Assembly: GCA_947504705.1 (NCBI GenBank)
Contig: CANNIA010000006.1
Span: 62,001 to 126,000, forward strand
DNA from: Paracoccaceae bacterium
GTDB taxonomy: Bacteria > Pseudomonadota > Alphaproteobacteria > Rhodobacterales > Rhodobacteraceae
DNA: 64,000 nucleotides
Direction: 5' to 3'
Shown: in pieces, positions 1 to 7,696 of the stretch
Numbering within the stretch: the first letter of the stretch is position 1
How the letters are laid out: each line of letters opens with the position of its first letter
Notes under the pieces: model-generated
What the model saw: only the letters and a program-made list of their open reading frames with translations
Databases searched by the model: none
Told to the model about the DNA's origin: nothing
Program-made: the position numbers and the translations under genes

Positions 1-57
1 ATTGTTGTCGAGAACCTGGGCGCAGCCGAGAACAGCTATCGTTTGCTTAGCAATTAG
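1..57 (+). CDS. C-terminal fragment of a secreted beta-domain protein (paralog of the gene at 167)
   Basis: Only the last 18 codons are in the window; the gene runs off the left edge. The readable tail is IVVENLGAAENSYRLLSN followed by a TAG stop. It matches the tails of two complete proteins nearby: the protein ending at 982 closes with VQNIGGSRNSYYLLTN and the one ending at 9796 with IDNKGPVASDYALMTN. All share an aromatic residue followed by a short x-L-x-S/T-N end. This is therefore a third family member, in tandem with the gene at 167 (109 bp between stop and next start). Function is unknown; a secreted pre-peptidase C-terminal-like beta-sandwich is the best structural guess. Confidence 0.7.
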   Translation: MVVENLGAAENSYRLLSN

Positions 58-62
58 GGCTC

Positions 63-79
63 ATGACGGAATTTGTCAT
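63..79. promoter_or_regulatory. Operator copy 1, ATGAC-N7-GTCAT palindrome
   Basis: The 17-mer ATGACGGAATTTGTCAT lies 87 nt before the ATG at 167. Near-identical copies are found at 4144 and 9086, each in front of another gene of the same locus. The inverted arms are perfect and the spacer keeps a TTT block next to one arm. It is probably the binding site of the response regulator encoded at 6989-7687 (inference from co-location). Confidence 0.65.
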
Positions 80-166
80 AGGGAAGCATCTTTTCACGCA
101 GAGGTTTGCCTGCGATGATCCTTTCACTCCTCCCCACTTCGGGGCGGTCAACCCATAGGTCGAGAC

Positions 167-982
167 ATGACATTGAAAGCTCTTTCCCTTGCGCTTGCCA
201 CGACGGCCCTGGTAGCGCTGAACCTGCCCGCCGTCGCTGAAGATGCGAAAGGCCCGAACCTTGGTGCGACGGCAGAAGACGCCGCCCCAGGTGCCGCCGC
301 AACCATGAGCCTGGCGCAGGATCTTTACGCCGTTGGCGTCGCACAAGGCGATGCGCTGACAGTGCTTGCCGCGGCGAAACTTGCCGCGTCGGTCGAACTG
401 ACCGAGGCCACCGCAGGGGCGCTTGACCCGGCCACGATCGCCTTCGACGAACAGGAAACGCTGCGCAAAAAAGCCGCCCCTTCAGCTGCACCTGCAGCGC
501 CGGCCCCGATGATGGCGGACGGCACGCGGACAGCCTCCGTCGCGACCTTCTTCGAGGCGACCTCGGATGACGAAGGCGCCTCGGATGCCCCAGTTACTGC
601 TGACCAGATGTTTGCCAAGGCCACCGAACTGGCAGGCGACGACGATGTTCTTCTGGGCCTGATCGAAGACGCCATGGCCGAAGGATCGCGCGGCCGGATC
701 GGTGGCGCAGTCGAATGGCTGTCGCGCCTGCCCGCTGGCCAGACCGATGTCTGGGAGATCCCGTTCTACGGCAATTCCTATGCGGAAATCGCAGTGGCGG
801 GCGACGGCGACGCCGATCTTGACGTGGCAGTGACCGATGAAAACGGCAACGTCATCTGCTATGACGTCAGCTACTCAGACCGCGTCTACTGCGACTTCAC
901 CCCTTCGTGGGACGGCTATTTCTATGTCACCGTCCAGAATATCGGCGGCTCGCGCAACAGCTATTACCTGCTGACCAACTGA
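167..982 (+). CDS. Secreted protein with C-terminal PPC-like beta domain, function unknown
   Basis: 271 aa, with a Sec signal peptide (residues 1-24, hydrophobic core then AVA-E). Next comes a helical module containing LAQDLYAVGVAQGDAL, an Ala/Pro-rich low-complexity linker at about 100-120, and a second helical motif LAGDDDVLLGLIEDA. The C-terminal domain (about 195-271) has DADLDVAVTDENGNV and two Cys residues (VICYD and VYCDF) that could form a disulfide. The protein at 9176 has the same order of blocks, and the fragment at the left edge has the same tail. The C-terminal domain resembles pre-peptidase C-terminal (PPC) folds seen in secreted proteases. It is preceded by operator copy 1 and followed by a strong terminator. 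Catalytic residues are not evident, so a binding or accessory role for the neighbouring proteases is an inference. Confidence 0.75.
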   Translation: MTLKALSLALATTALVALNLPAVAEDAKGPNLGATAEDAAPGAAATMSLAQDLYAVGVAQGDALTVLAAAKLAASVELTEATAGALDPATIAFDEQETLRKKAAPSAAPAAPAPMMADGTRTASVATFFEATSDDEGASDAPVTADQMFAKATELAGDDDVLLGLIEDAMAEGSRGRIGGAVEWLSRLPAGQTDVWEIPFYGNSYAEIAVAGDGDADLDVAVTDENGNVICYDVSYSDRVYCDFTPSWDGYFYVTVQNIGGSRNSYYLLTN

Positions 983-1005
983 TCCCTTCGGGGCGAAACG
1001 AACCG

Positions 1006-1036
1006 GGCCCGCGAGTGATTCTCGCGGGCCTTTTCC
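1006..1036 (+). terminator. Rho-independent terminator after the 167-982 gene
   Basis: A perfect 10-bp stem, GGCCCGCGAG paired with CTCGCGGGCC (1006-1015 and 1021-1030) around a 5-nt loop, is followed by TTTTCC. It lies between the convergent genes ending at 982 (+) and 1081 (-). The T-run is on the plus strand. Confidence 0.85.
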
Positions 1037-1080
1037 TTTGTCATATGAAAGGCCCCGGTCTTGCGCCGGGTCCTTTGTCT

Positions 1081-2124
1081 TCAGGGGTTCGTGTCGATGG
1101 TCTCGTTCAGCCATGGCACGAATTTCGAGATGTTGGTATAAGCCGAGAACAGCGCCGTCTCTTCGCAACCTTGCCCGGTTGAAGAACTAAGGCCCCAGCT
1201 CACTATTCCGGCCTGGATATAGCCGCCGCCATCCACTGGCACGACCAGCGGCCCGCCGCTATCGCCGTTGCAGCTGGTCTTGCCGCCCTCGAAAGTACCC
1301 GAGCAGATCATGTTCTCGCTGACCGCGTCGGGCGCATGCGACACAAGCTGATCCCAGGCGGCATAGGCATCTTCATCCGCAACGCCAAGGGTCTGGACCG
1401 CATAGCCAAAGCTTTCCGAGGCATCTTCGGCCCGGGCCTCCTTCATGGCCGAATTGCACAGCTCACGGTCAAGGACCTGGATCTCCGCCTGCCGCAGGTC
1501 GGCGGTCGCGGTGGCCCCCTCTTGCAAGCCCCAGCCGGTGACGATGGTCGGGACACCCTGCTTGTTCAGAAGATCGCCATATTCGGCATCTGGAATTTCG
1601 ATGGTCTGATAAGGCACGCTGGGCGGCCGCGCGAGCTTGATCAGCGCGATATCAAAGTCGAACTGGGTGCCTTCGTATTGCGGATGGCGGAAGATCGCCT
1701 CGACCGGGATCAAATCCCCCGACCCCGGCGCAAGATGGTTGGTCCCGACCAGAACCTCGATGGCGGTCGGTGCCAGGTCAGCATAATTCCCATCCTCGCC
1801 CTGCCAATGCACGCAATGCGCCGCCGTCAGGACCCAGCGGTCAAGCACCAGGCTGCCACCGCAGAACTGGGTGTCCGTGCTGACCGTAGAGCCACCGACC
1901 AGAAGCGCCACTTGCCACGGCCAGGCTCCTTCGTCGGCGACCTGACCGCCGATCACTTTGGCCCCTGCTGCATCGGCCTCTTTCGCGCGGGCCGCCTTCG
2001 CCCCGGACTTGGCAAAGTCATAGGGGGTGCCGACAGCCGGTTTCACCGGTTCGTCGGCCATAGCCCCCGAAGTGGCGGCAATCGCCAGCGCAGTCGCTGC
2101 GACAGTGATCAATGCTCGTCTCAT
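1081..2124 (-). CDS. Secreted trypsin-fold serine protease (S1A) zymogen
   Basis: 347 aa. Signal peptide (about 1-23), a propeptide of some 33 residues, then a canonical mature start after AGAK56-VIGG. The triad is His103 (LTAAHC), Asp158 (DFDIALIKL) and Ser289 (CNGDSGGPL), with paired Cys as in animal-type S1A enzymes. The S1 pocket position equivalent to trypsin Asp189 is Thr283, and the Gly226 position appears to be Ser, so a Lys/Arg specificity is not expected. The loop between Cys223 and Cys274 is much longer than usual. ATG at 2124 is chosen over the GTG one codon earlier because AAGGAG sits 7 nt before it. It is the last gene of the minus-strand run, 24 bp after the caspase-like gene, so probably co-transcribed. 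Its Lys activation site fits cleavage by a metacaspase-type enzyme (inference). Confidence 0.9.
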   Translation of the reverse strand: MRRALITVAATALAIAATSGAMADEPVKPAVGTPYDFAKSGAKAARAKEADAAGAKVIGGQVADEGAWPWQVALLVGGSTVSTDTQFCGGSLVLDRWVLTAAHCVHWQGEDGNYADLAPTAIEVLVGTNHLAPGSGDLIPVEAIFRHPQYEGTQFDFDIALIKLARPPSVPYQTIEIPDAEYGDLLNKQGVPTIVTGWGLQEGATATADLRQAEIQVLDRELCNSAMKEARAEDASESFGYAVQTLGVADEDAYAAWDQLVSHAPDAVSENMICSGTFEGGKTSCNGDSGGPLVVPVDGGGYIQAGIVSWGLSSSTGQGCEETALFSAYTNISKFVPWLNETIDTNP

Positions 2125-2148
2125 CACAATGCTCCTTATGAAGGGGGG

Positions 2149-4092
2149 TCATTCCGACCCGGAGGCTAGGCGCACCAACTGGCGGATCATGCTTAAGGGT
2201 GCGGGTTTCAAAGTAAAGCCACGCGATGCGGTGTCGGGGTCCATGCGGCCTTGCAGCCACAGCGTCATCTCGTCGGACCCCCCGGCAAAAGCGCGGGTCA
2301 TTTCGGGGGTGGCCAGTCGCGTCAGGTCAACGCGGGGGGCGTCGGGATCGACCGGAACGGCCAGCACCCAGATTTCCTCGACCCCAGCCACGCTCCCCGG
2401 TTCGATCTGCAAGCCAGCCCGCGTGCTTTCGCCGGGGGCAAGGCGGTTCGACATGTTTCCGGCTGGCCAGATCGGCTGCACTTCGAACGCGGCAGTGAAG
2501 TAAAGGACCGACACGTCCTGCGTCTTGCCGCCCGAATTGGTCAGCGTCAGCCAAAGCTGGTCGCAGGGGGCGACACCCTGATCCGGGTCAAATGGGGCAG
2601 GCGCCCCGACCTCCCCGCAAGCTCCCGCGGCAGGGCGACGGTCCAAGGTCATCGTGATCGGCGCAGTCCCGGTCAGGGATCGCCCGGTTGCCGCCGACAG
2701 CACCTCGCGCAGATGCAGCCCATGAGCAGCACCGGTCAGGAATTGATCCACCGCCTCGGCTGCGGTCTCGTCGGGTTCAAGCTTGATCCGGGGCGAGGAA
2801 CCGGGGCCTTCGGGGTCAAGCACCCCATCCGCCCCGGCAAAGGCGATGGTGCCTTCGGTCAGGATCGGCACCAGATCGGCCCCGGCTTCGCCCGGTGGCA
2901 GGGCAGAGGTCCAGTCTTTATAGTCAAAGCCATCGCCTTCATCAGCACGGGCCGGGGCGGCAAGTGTCAGCGGTTCGGGCGGCGGTGCTGCCACCAGTTC
3001 AGCCCATAGCGCGCCTTCGGGAAGGGGCCCGGCAAAGCTGGCATCGCGTGGGGTCACGTCGGAAAGGGTCAGCATCGCCAGCGGGTCGCCCCCCGCAGGA
3101 TCGGCATAGACCGCGACCTCGGCTTTGCTGGCCATGCCTTGCAACAGGCCTGCCATCAACCGCCCCCCCTCGATCGGAAAGCGCTGGCTTACCAGCCCGG
3201 TTCCGAAAGCCTGCGCATCCAGCAGCGGCCCTTCGCCGTCCGGCATCTGGCGGACTGACCCCTGGGCCATGCCTTCGGTCGTGGCAGCCAGGATTTGCGC
3301 CCAGCTTGCCTCGGGCACGGTCTGCAGGGTCTGGGCCAGCCGCAGGGTAAACTCGCCGTGCCAGGTGGAGCCGTCCTCCAGCGGGTATTCAAACGACCGC
3401 TGGTCGGATTGGGAGGAATACAGGAAGACAAAATCCCCGTTTAAGGGCGCTGAGGCAGGACCCGCGACCGAAACCACATCATCGGGAATGCCCAAAGCTT
3501 CCGGGTCCAGCCCCCTCGCCACGCCTTCGGCCCCAAGGGCGCGAAAGCCGGTGTCAGAATGGCAGGCGTCGATCAGGCCAACAACCTTGACCCCCCGCGA
3601 CAGCGCGCCCTGCGCCCAGACCTGCAATTCATCGTCCAGGATTGCGTTTTCAACCGCCCCAATCGCGCCTTTCCAGTTGGTCGCATCGGCAGGGAGCAGG
3701 ATCTCGTCATACCCGCCGCCCTCATCCCCCGACATGTCTGGGGCTTGCGAGCCGTGGCCGGAGAAATAGAACACCACCGTATCGCCCGGTGCGGCGGCCT
3801 CGGCTTCGGCAGCAAGGGCGGCAAGGATTTCCTCCCGGACCGGCTGGCCCACCGCGACCCCCTCGGGAAGACCGCTCGGGTCAGAGGTCAGCACCGTCAT
3901 ATCCGCAGGCGCGACCCCACGAAGAAGCAGCGTCTCGGCCATCAGACGTGCGTCGTTCGAGGGGCCTTTCAGATCGGCGTCCAGCGTCAGGTAATCGCCG
4001 ACACCAACCACGACCGCCCGCACTTCGGCCCGACCCATCGGTGCCGAAAGGGCAAGTGTCGCGGCAATAAGGGAAAGCGAAAGCCTGGGCAT
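2149..4092 (-). CDS. Secreted metacaspase-like cysteine protease (C14) with C-terminal DUF4384-like region
   Basis: 647 aa. A signal peptide (about 1-22) precedes a caspase p20-like domain (about 24-250). The catalytic dyad is His113 in FYFSGHGSQ and Cys177 in LIDACHSD. The acidic motif GDEGGGYDEILLPAD resembles the substrate-pocket region of type I metacaspases, which prefer Arg or Lys at P1 (family knowledge). The C-terminal half is not a protease: residues about 520-600 (VSVLYFTAAFEVQPIWP) resemble DUF4384-type beta domains and are also found in the second caspase at 9808. Operator copy 2 lies 52 nt before the start. The patatin gene is 78 bp upstream and the S1A protease follows 24 bp downstream. 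All these products are exported, unlike the cytoplasmic caspases of abortive-infection systems. Confidence 0.88.
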   Translation of the reverse strand: MPRLSLSLIAATLALSAPMGRAEVRAVVVGVGDYLTLDADLKGPSNDARLMAETLLLRGVAPADMTVLTSDPSGLPEGVAVGQPVREEILAALAAEAEAAAPGDTVVFYFSGHGSQAPDMSGDEGGGYDEILLPADATNWKGAIGAVENAILDDELQVWAQGALSRGVKVVGLIDACHSDTGFRALGAEGVARGLDPEALGIPDDVVSVAGPASAPLNGDFVFLYSSQSDQRSFEYPLEDGSTWHGEFTLRLAQTLQTVPEASWAQILAATTEGMAQGSVRQMPDGEGPLLDAQAFGTGLVSQRFPIEGGRLMAGLLQGMASKAEVAVYADPAGGDPLAMLTLSDVTPRDASFAGPLPEGALWAELVAAPPPEPLTLAAPARADEGDGFDYKDWTSALPPGEAGADLVPILTEGTIAFAGADGVLDPEGPGSSPRIKLEPDETAAEAVDQFLTGAAHGLHLREVLSAATGRSLTGTAPITMTLDRRPAAGACGEVGAPAPFDPDQGVAPCDQLWLTLTNSGGKTQDVSVLYFTAAFEVQPIWPAGNMSNRLAPGESTRAGLQIEPGSVAGVEEIWVLAVPVDPDAPRVDLTRLATPEMTRAFAGGSDEMTLWLQGRMDPDTASRGFTLKPAPLSMIRQLVRLASGSE

Positions 4093-4143
4093 GATGCGGC
4101 GAAGATACCGTGCTTGGGCAACGGAACAAGGCCCGCAGCGGGG

Positions 4144-4160
4144 ATGACTGCATTTGTCAT
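4144..4160. promoter_or_regulatory. Operator copy 2, ATGAC-N7-GTCAT palindrome
   Basis: The 17-mer ATGACTGCATTTGTCAT lies in the 78-bp gap between the patatin-like gene and the caspase-like gene, both on the minus strand. It differs from copy 1 at only two spacer positions. Its place suggests an internal promoter that lets the caspase and S1A protease genes be controlled separately from the upstream regulatory genes. Confidence 0.65.
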
Positions 4161-4170
4161 GGCTGTGGCG

Positions 4171-5613
4171 TCAGTCGCCCACCGGCACCACCCGATAGCC
4201 GCCAGCCGCAATGCCATCCTCGATCCGCTGATCCACGCCATTGCCGGACAATGAGGCAAGAAAGCCGTTGTATTCCGGGGTCAGTCGGGTTGCCAGACGG
4301 CTGGCCTCGATCACCAGATCGACCTGGGCCTCTGGCATTTTCAGCCGGGTCGGAACCTTGTCGACCTCATCCCGCATCTCGGTTGGCAGGTTGGCAAAGC
4401 TGACTTCGCCGACGAAAAGCTTCACGTCTTTGCAGTCCCAGCCTTCCGTCGACCCGCGCAACCGGCGCACTTCGGACAAAGGCAGCGCACAGCGCCATTC
4501 GACCAGCTCGGTCTCCCACAGCCGCAGTTCGCCCCGCATGGAATCGTAGCCGGAGCGTGAGGCAGCGGACATGGCGGATGAAGCAATCGACATCGCCAGA
4601 TTCACCCCGCCGGGGCCTTCCACCCGCTCGGTCCAATCATAGTCATTCTCGACCCCGGCATTGCCGACCAGAAACAGCATCCGCTTCAGCTTGACCGCCT
4701 CTTCCGCCGTCAGGGGGGCATAGGGAACCTGCGCCCGCGCGCGTTCGACGGCCAGACCGGTGGTGCCGAAATTGTCGGTGATGCCGCCGTCCAGCAGTTT
4801 GACGAATTTCACCTCATCCGGGTTGGAATAGCTTTCCAGCGCCCGGGCATGGGCGCGCATGGCGGCGGTGGCCTCGGGGTTATAGCGGGCCGCTGTCAGC
4901 CAGTCCGGCTCGCGATAGTCGCAAGCGCCTTGATGGGCCTTCAGCACGATGGGGGTGAAGACCAAGGGATAGGCGGCCGATGCCGCAACCGCCTCGGACA
5001 ACTTCAGTTTCGAAAGGTCGGAACACAGCGCATCAAAAGTTTCCGGGGAAAACAGGAAGGGCGTGTTGTTCGCCATGTCGGTCGCGTTGATCCAGGTCTT
5101 CACATGGGACCGTTTGCGCAGATCGGCGAAGGTCGCGCCGTGGAACAGCACCTCGTCCAGATAGCGACCAAAGGTGTCGCGTCCATTCACGCCCCCGGCC
5201 AGCCCCTTGGCCAATGAGAACGGGTTCAAGGCCGAGGTCGCCATGTAGGTTTCGGCATCGGTGACCAGATAACTGTCGCGGAAACCAGTCAGCCCGTCTG
5301 GCCCATAAAGCCCGAACTGCGCCGCCATGACTGAGCCGCCTGACACACCCGACACCAGCCGCACATCGTCCAAAAGGCCGTCAGGAGTACCCGTCTCAAC
5401 CCCAGCCGCGCGCAATTCTTCCAGCATGCCATAGGCAAAGGCGGTGGCCCGCATGCCGCCACCGGAAAAGGCCAGCCCGATATAAACCTCTCCGTCACCC
5501 GCGATCAGGGGTTCGACAAGGCTTGCGTTTTCGCCTTGAAGGGGGAGGTTCTGCGGCTGGTTCCACGGCGCGCAGCCGAAAAGCAGGAACAGGGGAAGGA
5601 AAGCGTGCCGCAT
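4171..5613 (-). CDS. Patatin-like phospholipase, predicted outer-membrane lipoprotein
   Basis: 480 aa. Starts MRHAFLPLFLLFGC with a lipobox ending at Cys14; the next residues are Ala-Pro, so no inner-membrane retention signal. The patatin domain follows: the oxyanion loop FSGGGMRA (50-57), the nucleophile elbow GVSGGS (Ser91) and the second dyad residue Asp275 in LLDGGITDN. These are the Ser-Asp lipid acyl hydrolase hallmarks. The ATG at 5613 is preferred to a TTG 45 nt earlier because it places the lipoprotein signal at the N-terminus. It starts 17 bp after the histidine kinase stop, so it is in the htrA-like/regulator/kinase operon. Likely substrate is membrane phospholipid in the envelope; the actual lipid is not inferable. 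Confidence 0.9.
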   Translation of the reverse strand: MRHAFLPLFLLFGCAPWNQPQNLPLQGENASLVEPLIAGDGEVYIGLAFSGGGMRATAFAYGMLEELRAAGVETGTPDGLLDDVRLVSGVSGGSVMAAQFGLYGPDGLTGFRDSYLVTDAETYMATSALNPFSLAKGLAGGVNGRDTFGRYLDEVLFHGATFADLRKRSHVKTWINATDMANNTPFLFSPETFDALCSDLSKLKLSEAVAASAAYPLVFTPIVLKAHQGACDYREPDWLTAARYNPEATAAMRAHARALESYSNPDEVKFVKLLDGGITDNFGTTGLAVERARAQVPYAPLTAEEAVKLKRMLFLVGNAGVENDYDWTERVEGPGGVNLAMSIASSAMSAASRSGYDSMRGELRLWETELVEWRCALPLSEVRRLRGSTEGWDCKDVKLFVGEVSFANLPTEMRDEVDKVPTRLKMPEAQVDLVIEASRLATRLTPEYNGFLASLSGNGVDQRIEDGIAAGGYRVVPVGD

Positions 5614-5630
5614 GGGGTGTCCGAGTTGGG

Positions 5631-6992
5631 TCACTCCGAGTGCTGCAGCCTTGGCCAATGGATTTCAAGCGCAAATCCACTTTCGGTTTCCGGCATCACC
5701 AACCGCGCCCCGTGCCGTGCCGCAATAGCGCGCACCAGCGCAAGACCCAGACCGTGGCCCTTGATCGCCCGGTCACGTTCGGCCCGGACAAAACGCTCGA
5801 ACGCCTCGCCTTTGATATCCTCGGGCAGGCCGGGCCCGGTATCAGCGACCCGCATCACCGCGCGGTCGCCCTGAACGGAAAGATCTAGCGTTACCGTGTC
5901 GCCTGCCGAGCAATATTTGATCGCGTTGTCGATCAGGTTCGACAGGACCTGCGCGATCAGGTTGCGGTCACCCAATATCTTCAGCCCAGGGGCCACCCGC
6001 GCCTTTGCCACCAGCCCCTTATCCTCGGCCAAGGGTTCGTAAAGCTCCCATACCTCCAGCGCCACGGCAGAGAGGTCCACCGGCACCAGACCGCCGCCCG
6101 TGCCCTGATCCGCCTCGGCCCGGCTGATGTCGAGGAGCGAATCGAACATCCGGATCGCCTGCCGCATCTCGGCCTTCAGATCACTGGTCAGCGCCTCTTG
6201 CCCCTCGATCTTCGACAGCTTCTGCAACATCCGGTTCAGGGGGGTGCGAAGCTCATGCGCGATGGTGTCCGACAACCGGTGCGTCGCCCGGTTCAGGTTC
6301 TGAATCCGGTCCAGCATCGAATGCACATGGGTTTCCAGCAGCCCGAATTCATCCGCTGATCGGATGCCGGGCAACCGAGCATCCAGTTCCCCCTCGGCTA
6401 CGCGGTCGGCAAGGTCGTTGACCCGTCCGATCCGCCCCATCACCGACCGTGCCGAGAGCCAGCCGAACAGCCCCCCCGCCGCAAGGCTCGCGGCCAAAAG
6501 GCCAAGGATCCCACGCCGCAGCGCCAGCAGAGTGTCATCGACCGGCTGCAATGACCGCGCGACGAGCAAAGGGAACCCGCCCGGAAGTTCGCGCGCGACG
6601 GCCAGCCAGCGCGTGCCGCCTTCATCGAACTCGACCGCGCCGTCGACCTCAAAACCTTCGCCGTCCGGCGCAAGGCCCTTGGGCCATTCCGTCAACGTGC
6701 CGGCAAGAACCCTGCCCTTGCGGTCCTGTAACAGCAGCATCTCTTCGCCCGTCGCAGCCGCGGCGCGGTAGTCGATGGCCTGCCGAAGGGCAATGATCCG
6801 GCGCTGATCATAAAGGGCAGCGAACCCGCCAAGATCGGCGGTCAGAAGGTCGCGCTGCGCCTCCATCATCCGGTTTTCGACCAGCCGGTATTGCAGGACC
6901 ATCGCGCCCAGCGACAGCAAGGTCACCGCCAGCGCCATCAGGGCCGCAAGCCGCAGCGTTGCCCGCGCGGCCATAGGACGCGGCAGCGTCAC
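5631..6992 (-). CDS. Sensor histidine kinase of the protease locus
   Basis: 453 aa. TM1 (about 13-34), a periplasmic sensor region of some 125 residues with no recognisable Cache or PAS signature, TM2 (about 161-182), HAMP, then a HisKA dimerisation helix with phospho-acceptor His246 in LSDTIAHELRTPLN. The HATPase_c domain has the N-box NLIDNAIKYC, G1 DTGPGLPED and G2 GHGLGLALVRAI. The start is GTG, overlapping the response-regulator stop (GTGA), which suggests translational coupling. An ATG six codons in is an alternative. It pairs with the regulator at 6989 and sits among exported proteases and a lipase, so it probably senses an envelope signal (inference). Confidence 0.93.
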   Translation of the reverse strand: MTLPRPMAARATLRLAALMALAVTLLSLGAMVLQYRLVENRMMEAQRDLLTADLGGFAALYDQRRIIALRQAIDYRAAAATGEEMLLLQDRKGRVLAGTLTEWPKGLAPDGEGFEVDGAVEFDEGGTRWLAVARELPGGFPLLVARSLQPVDDTLLALRRGILGLLAASLAAGGLFGWLSARSVMGRIGRVNDLADRVAEGELDARLPGIRSADEFGLLETHVHSMLDRIQNLNRATHRLSDTIAHELRTPLNRMLQKLSKIEGQEALTSDLKAEMRQAIRMFDSLLDISRAEADQGTGGGLVPVDLSAVALEVWELYEPLAEDKGLVAKARVAPGLKILGDRNLIAQVLSNLIDNAIKYCSAGDTVTLDLSVQGDRAVMRVADTGPGLPEDIKGEAFERFVRAERDRAIKGHGLGLALVRAIAARHGARLVMPETESGFALEIHWPRLQHSE

Positions 6993-7687
6993 CCGGTCAC
7001 GACCTTCGGCGCAAAGATATAGCCTTCACCCCGTGCGGTCTGGATCGCGGGGGACCCGGCGTCCTCCAGCTTGCGGCGCAGACGCCCGACATGGACATCG
7101 ACGACATTGGTGCCGGGGTCGAAATGCAGGTTCCAAACGTTTTCCAGAAGCTGCATCCGCGTCACCACCTGACCCGCATTTCGGGCGAAATAGGTGATCA
7201 GCTCGAATTCCTTGGGGCTGACCGCGACGTGGTTCCGCTTCACATGCACCGTCCGCGCCTTCATGCGAATCTCCAGATCGCCAAAGGCCAGCAGATCATT
7301 GTCCAGAACCTGCATCGATCCCCGGCGCAGCAGCGCGCGCAGTCGAGCCCGCAATTCGTCCGGTTCAAAGGGCTTGGGCAAGTAGTCATCCGCCCCCTTC
7401 TCCAGCCCCTCGACCCGGTTCGCCGCGCGCCCCAAGGCCGACAGAATCAGGATCAGCGCGGTCGAGCCACCGGCCCTGATTCGCGCCATTGCTTCGACCC
7501 CGTCACCGCCCGGCAACATCCGGTCCAGCACAATCACCTTGTAGGGGGTCGAGATTGCAGCGGCCACGCCCGCCTCCAGCGTGTCGCAGTGATCAACCGA
7601 GCAGCCCAAAGCCTCCACCTCGGCGCGCACGGCGGCGGCGGTTTCGGCGTCGTCCTCGACGATCAGGATGCGTTCGTCCATTCCCAT
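6989..7687 (-). CDS. OmpR/PhoB-family response regulator of the protease locus
   Basis: 232 aa. The receiver domain (about 5-118) has the acidic pair EDD (11-13), phospho-acceptor Asp55 in VIVLDRML, and the conserved Lys in YLPKPFEPDEL. A winged-helix trans_reg_C domain follows (about 130-228; SPKEFELITYFARNAGQVVTR and TNVVDVHVGRLRRKL). It starts 9 bp after the HtrA-like gene and overlaps the kinase by 4 nt. ATG at 7681 (two codons in) is an equally possible start. Candidate targets are the three ATGAC-N7-GTCAT sites. OmpR-type proteins more often bind direct repeats, so an inverted site would be slightly atypical. Confidence 0.93.
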   Translation of the reverse strand: MGMDERILIVEDDAETAAAVRAEVEALGCSVDHCDTLEAGVAAAISTPYKVIVLDRMLPGGDGVEAMARIRAGGSTALILILSALGRAANRVEGLEKGADDYLPKPFEPDELRARLRALLRRGSMQVLDNDLLAFGDLEIRMKARTVHVKRNHVAVSPKEFELITYFARNAGQVVTRMQLLENVWNLHFDPGTNVVDVHVGRLRRKLEDAGSPAIQTARGEGYIFAPKVVTG

Positions 7688-7696
7688 GGCCCCAGT

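Noticed and set aside
1037-1044. TTTGTCAT half-site downstream of the 167-982 gene
   Set aside because: It matches one half of the locus operator but has no ATGAC arm at the right distance and lies at the 3' ends of two convergent genes, in the tail of the terminator.
2139-2153. ATGAAGGGGGGTCAT near the S1A protease start
   Set aside because: It resembles the operator arms, but the spacer is wrong and one arm is altered. The S1A gene is probably transcribed from the caspase promoter.
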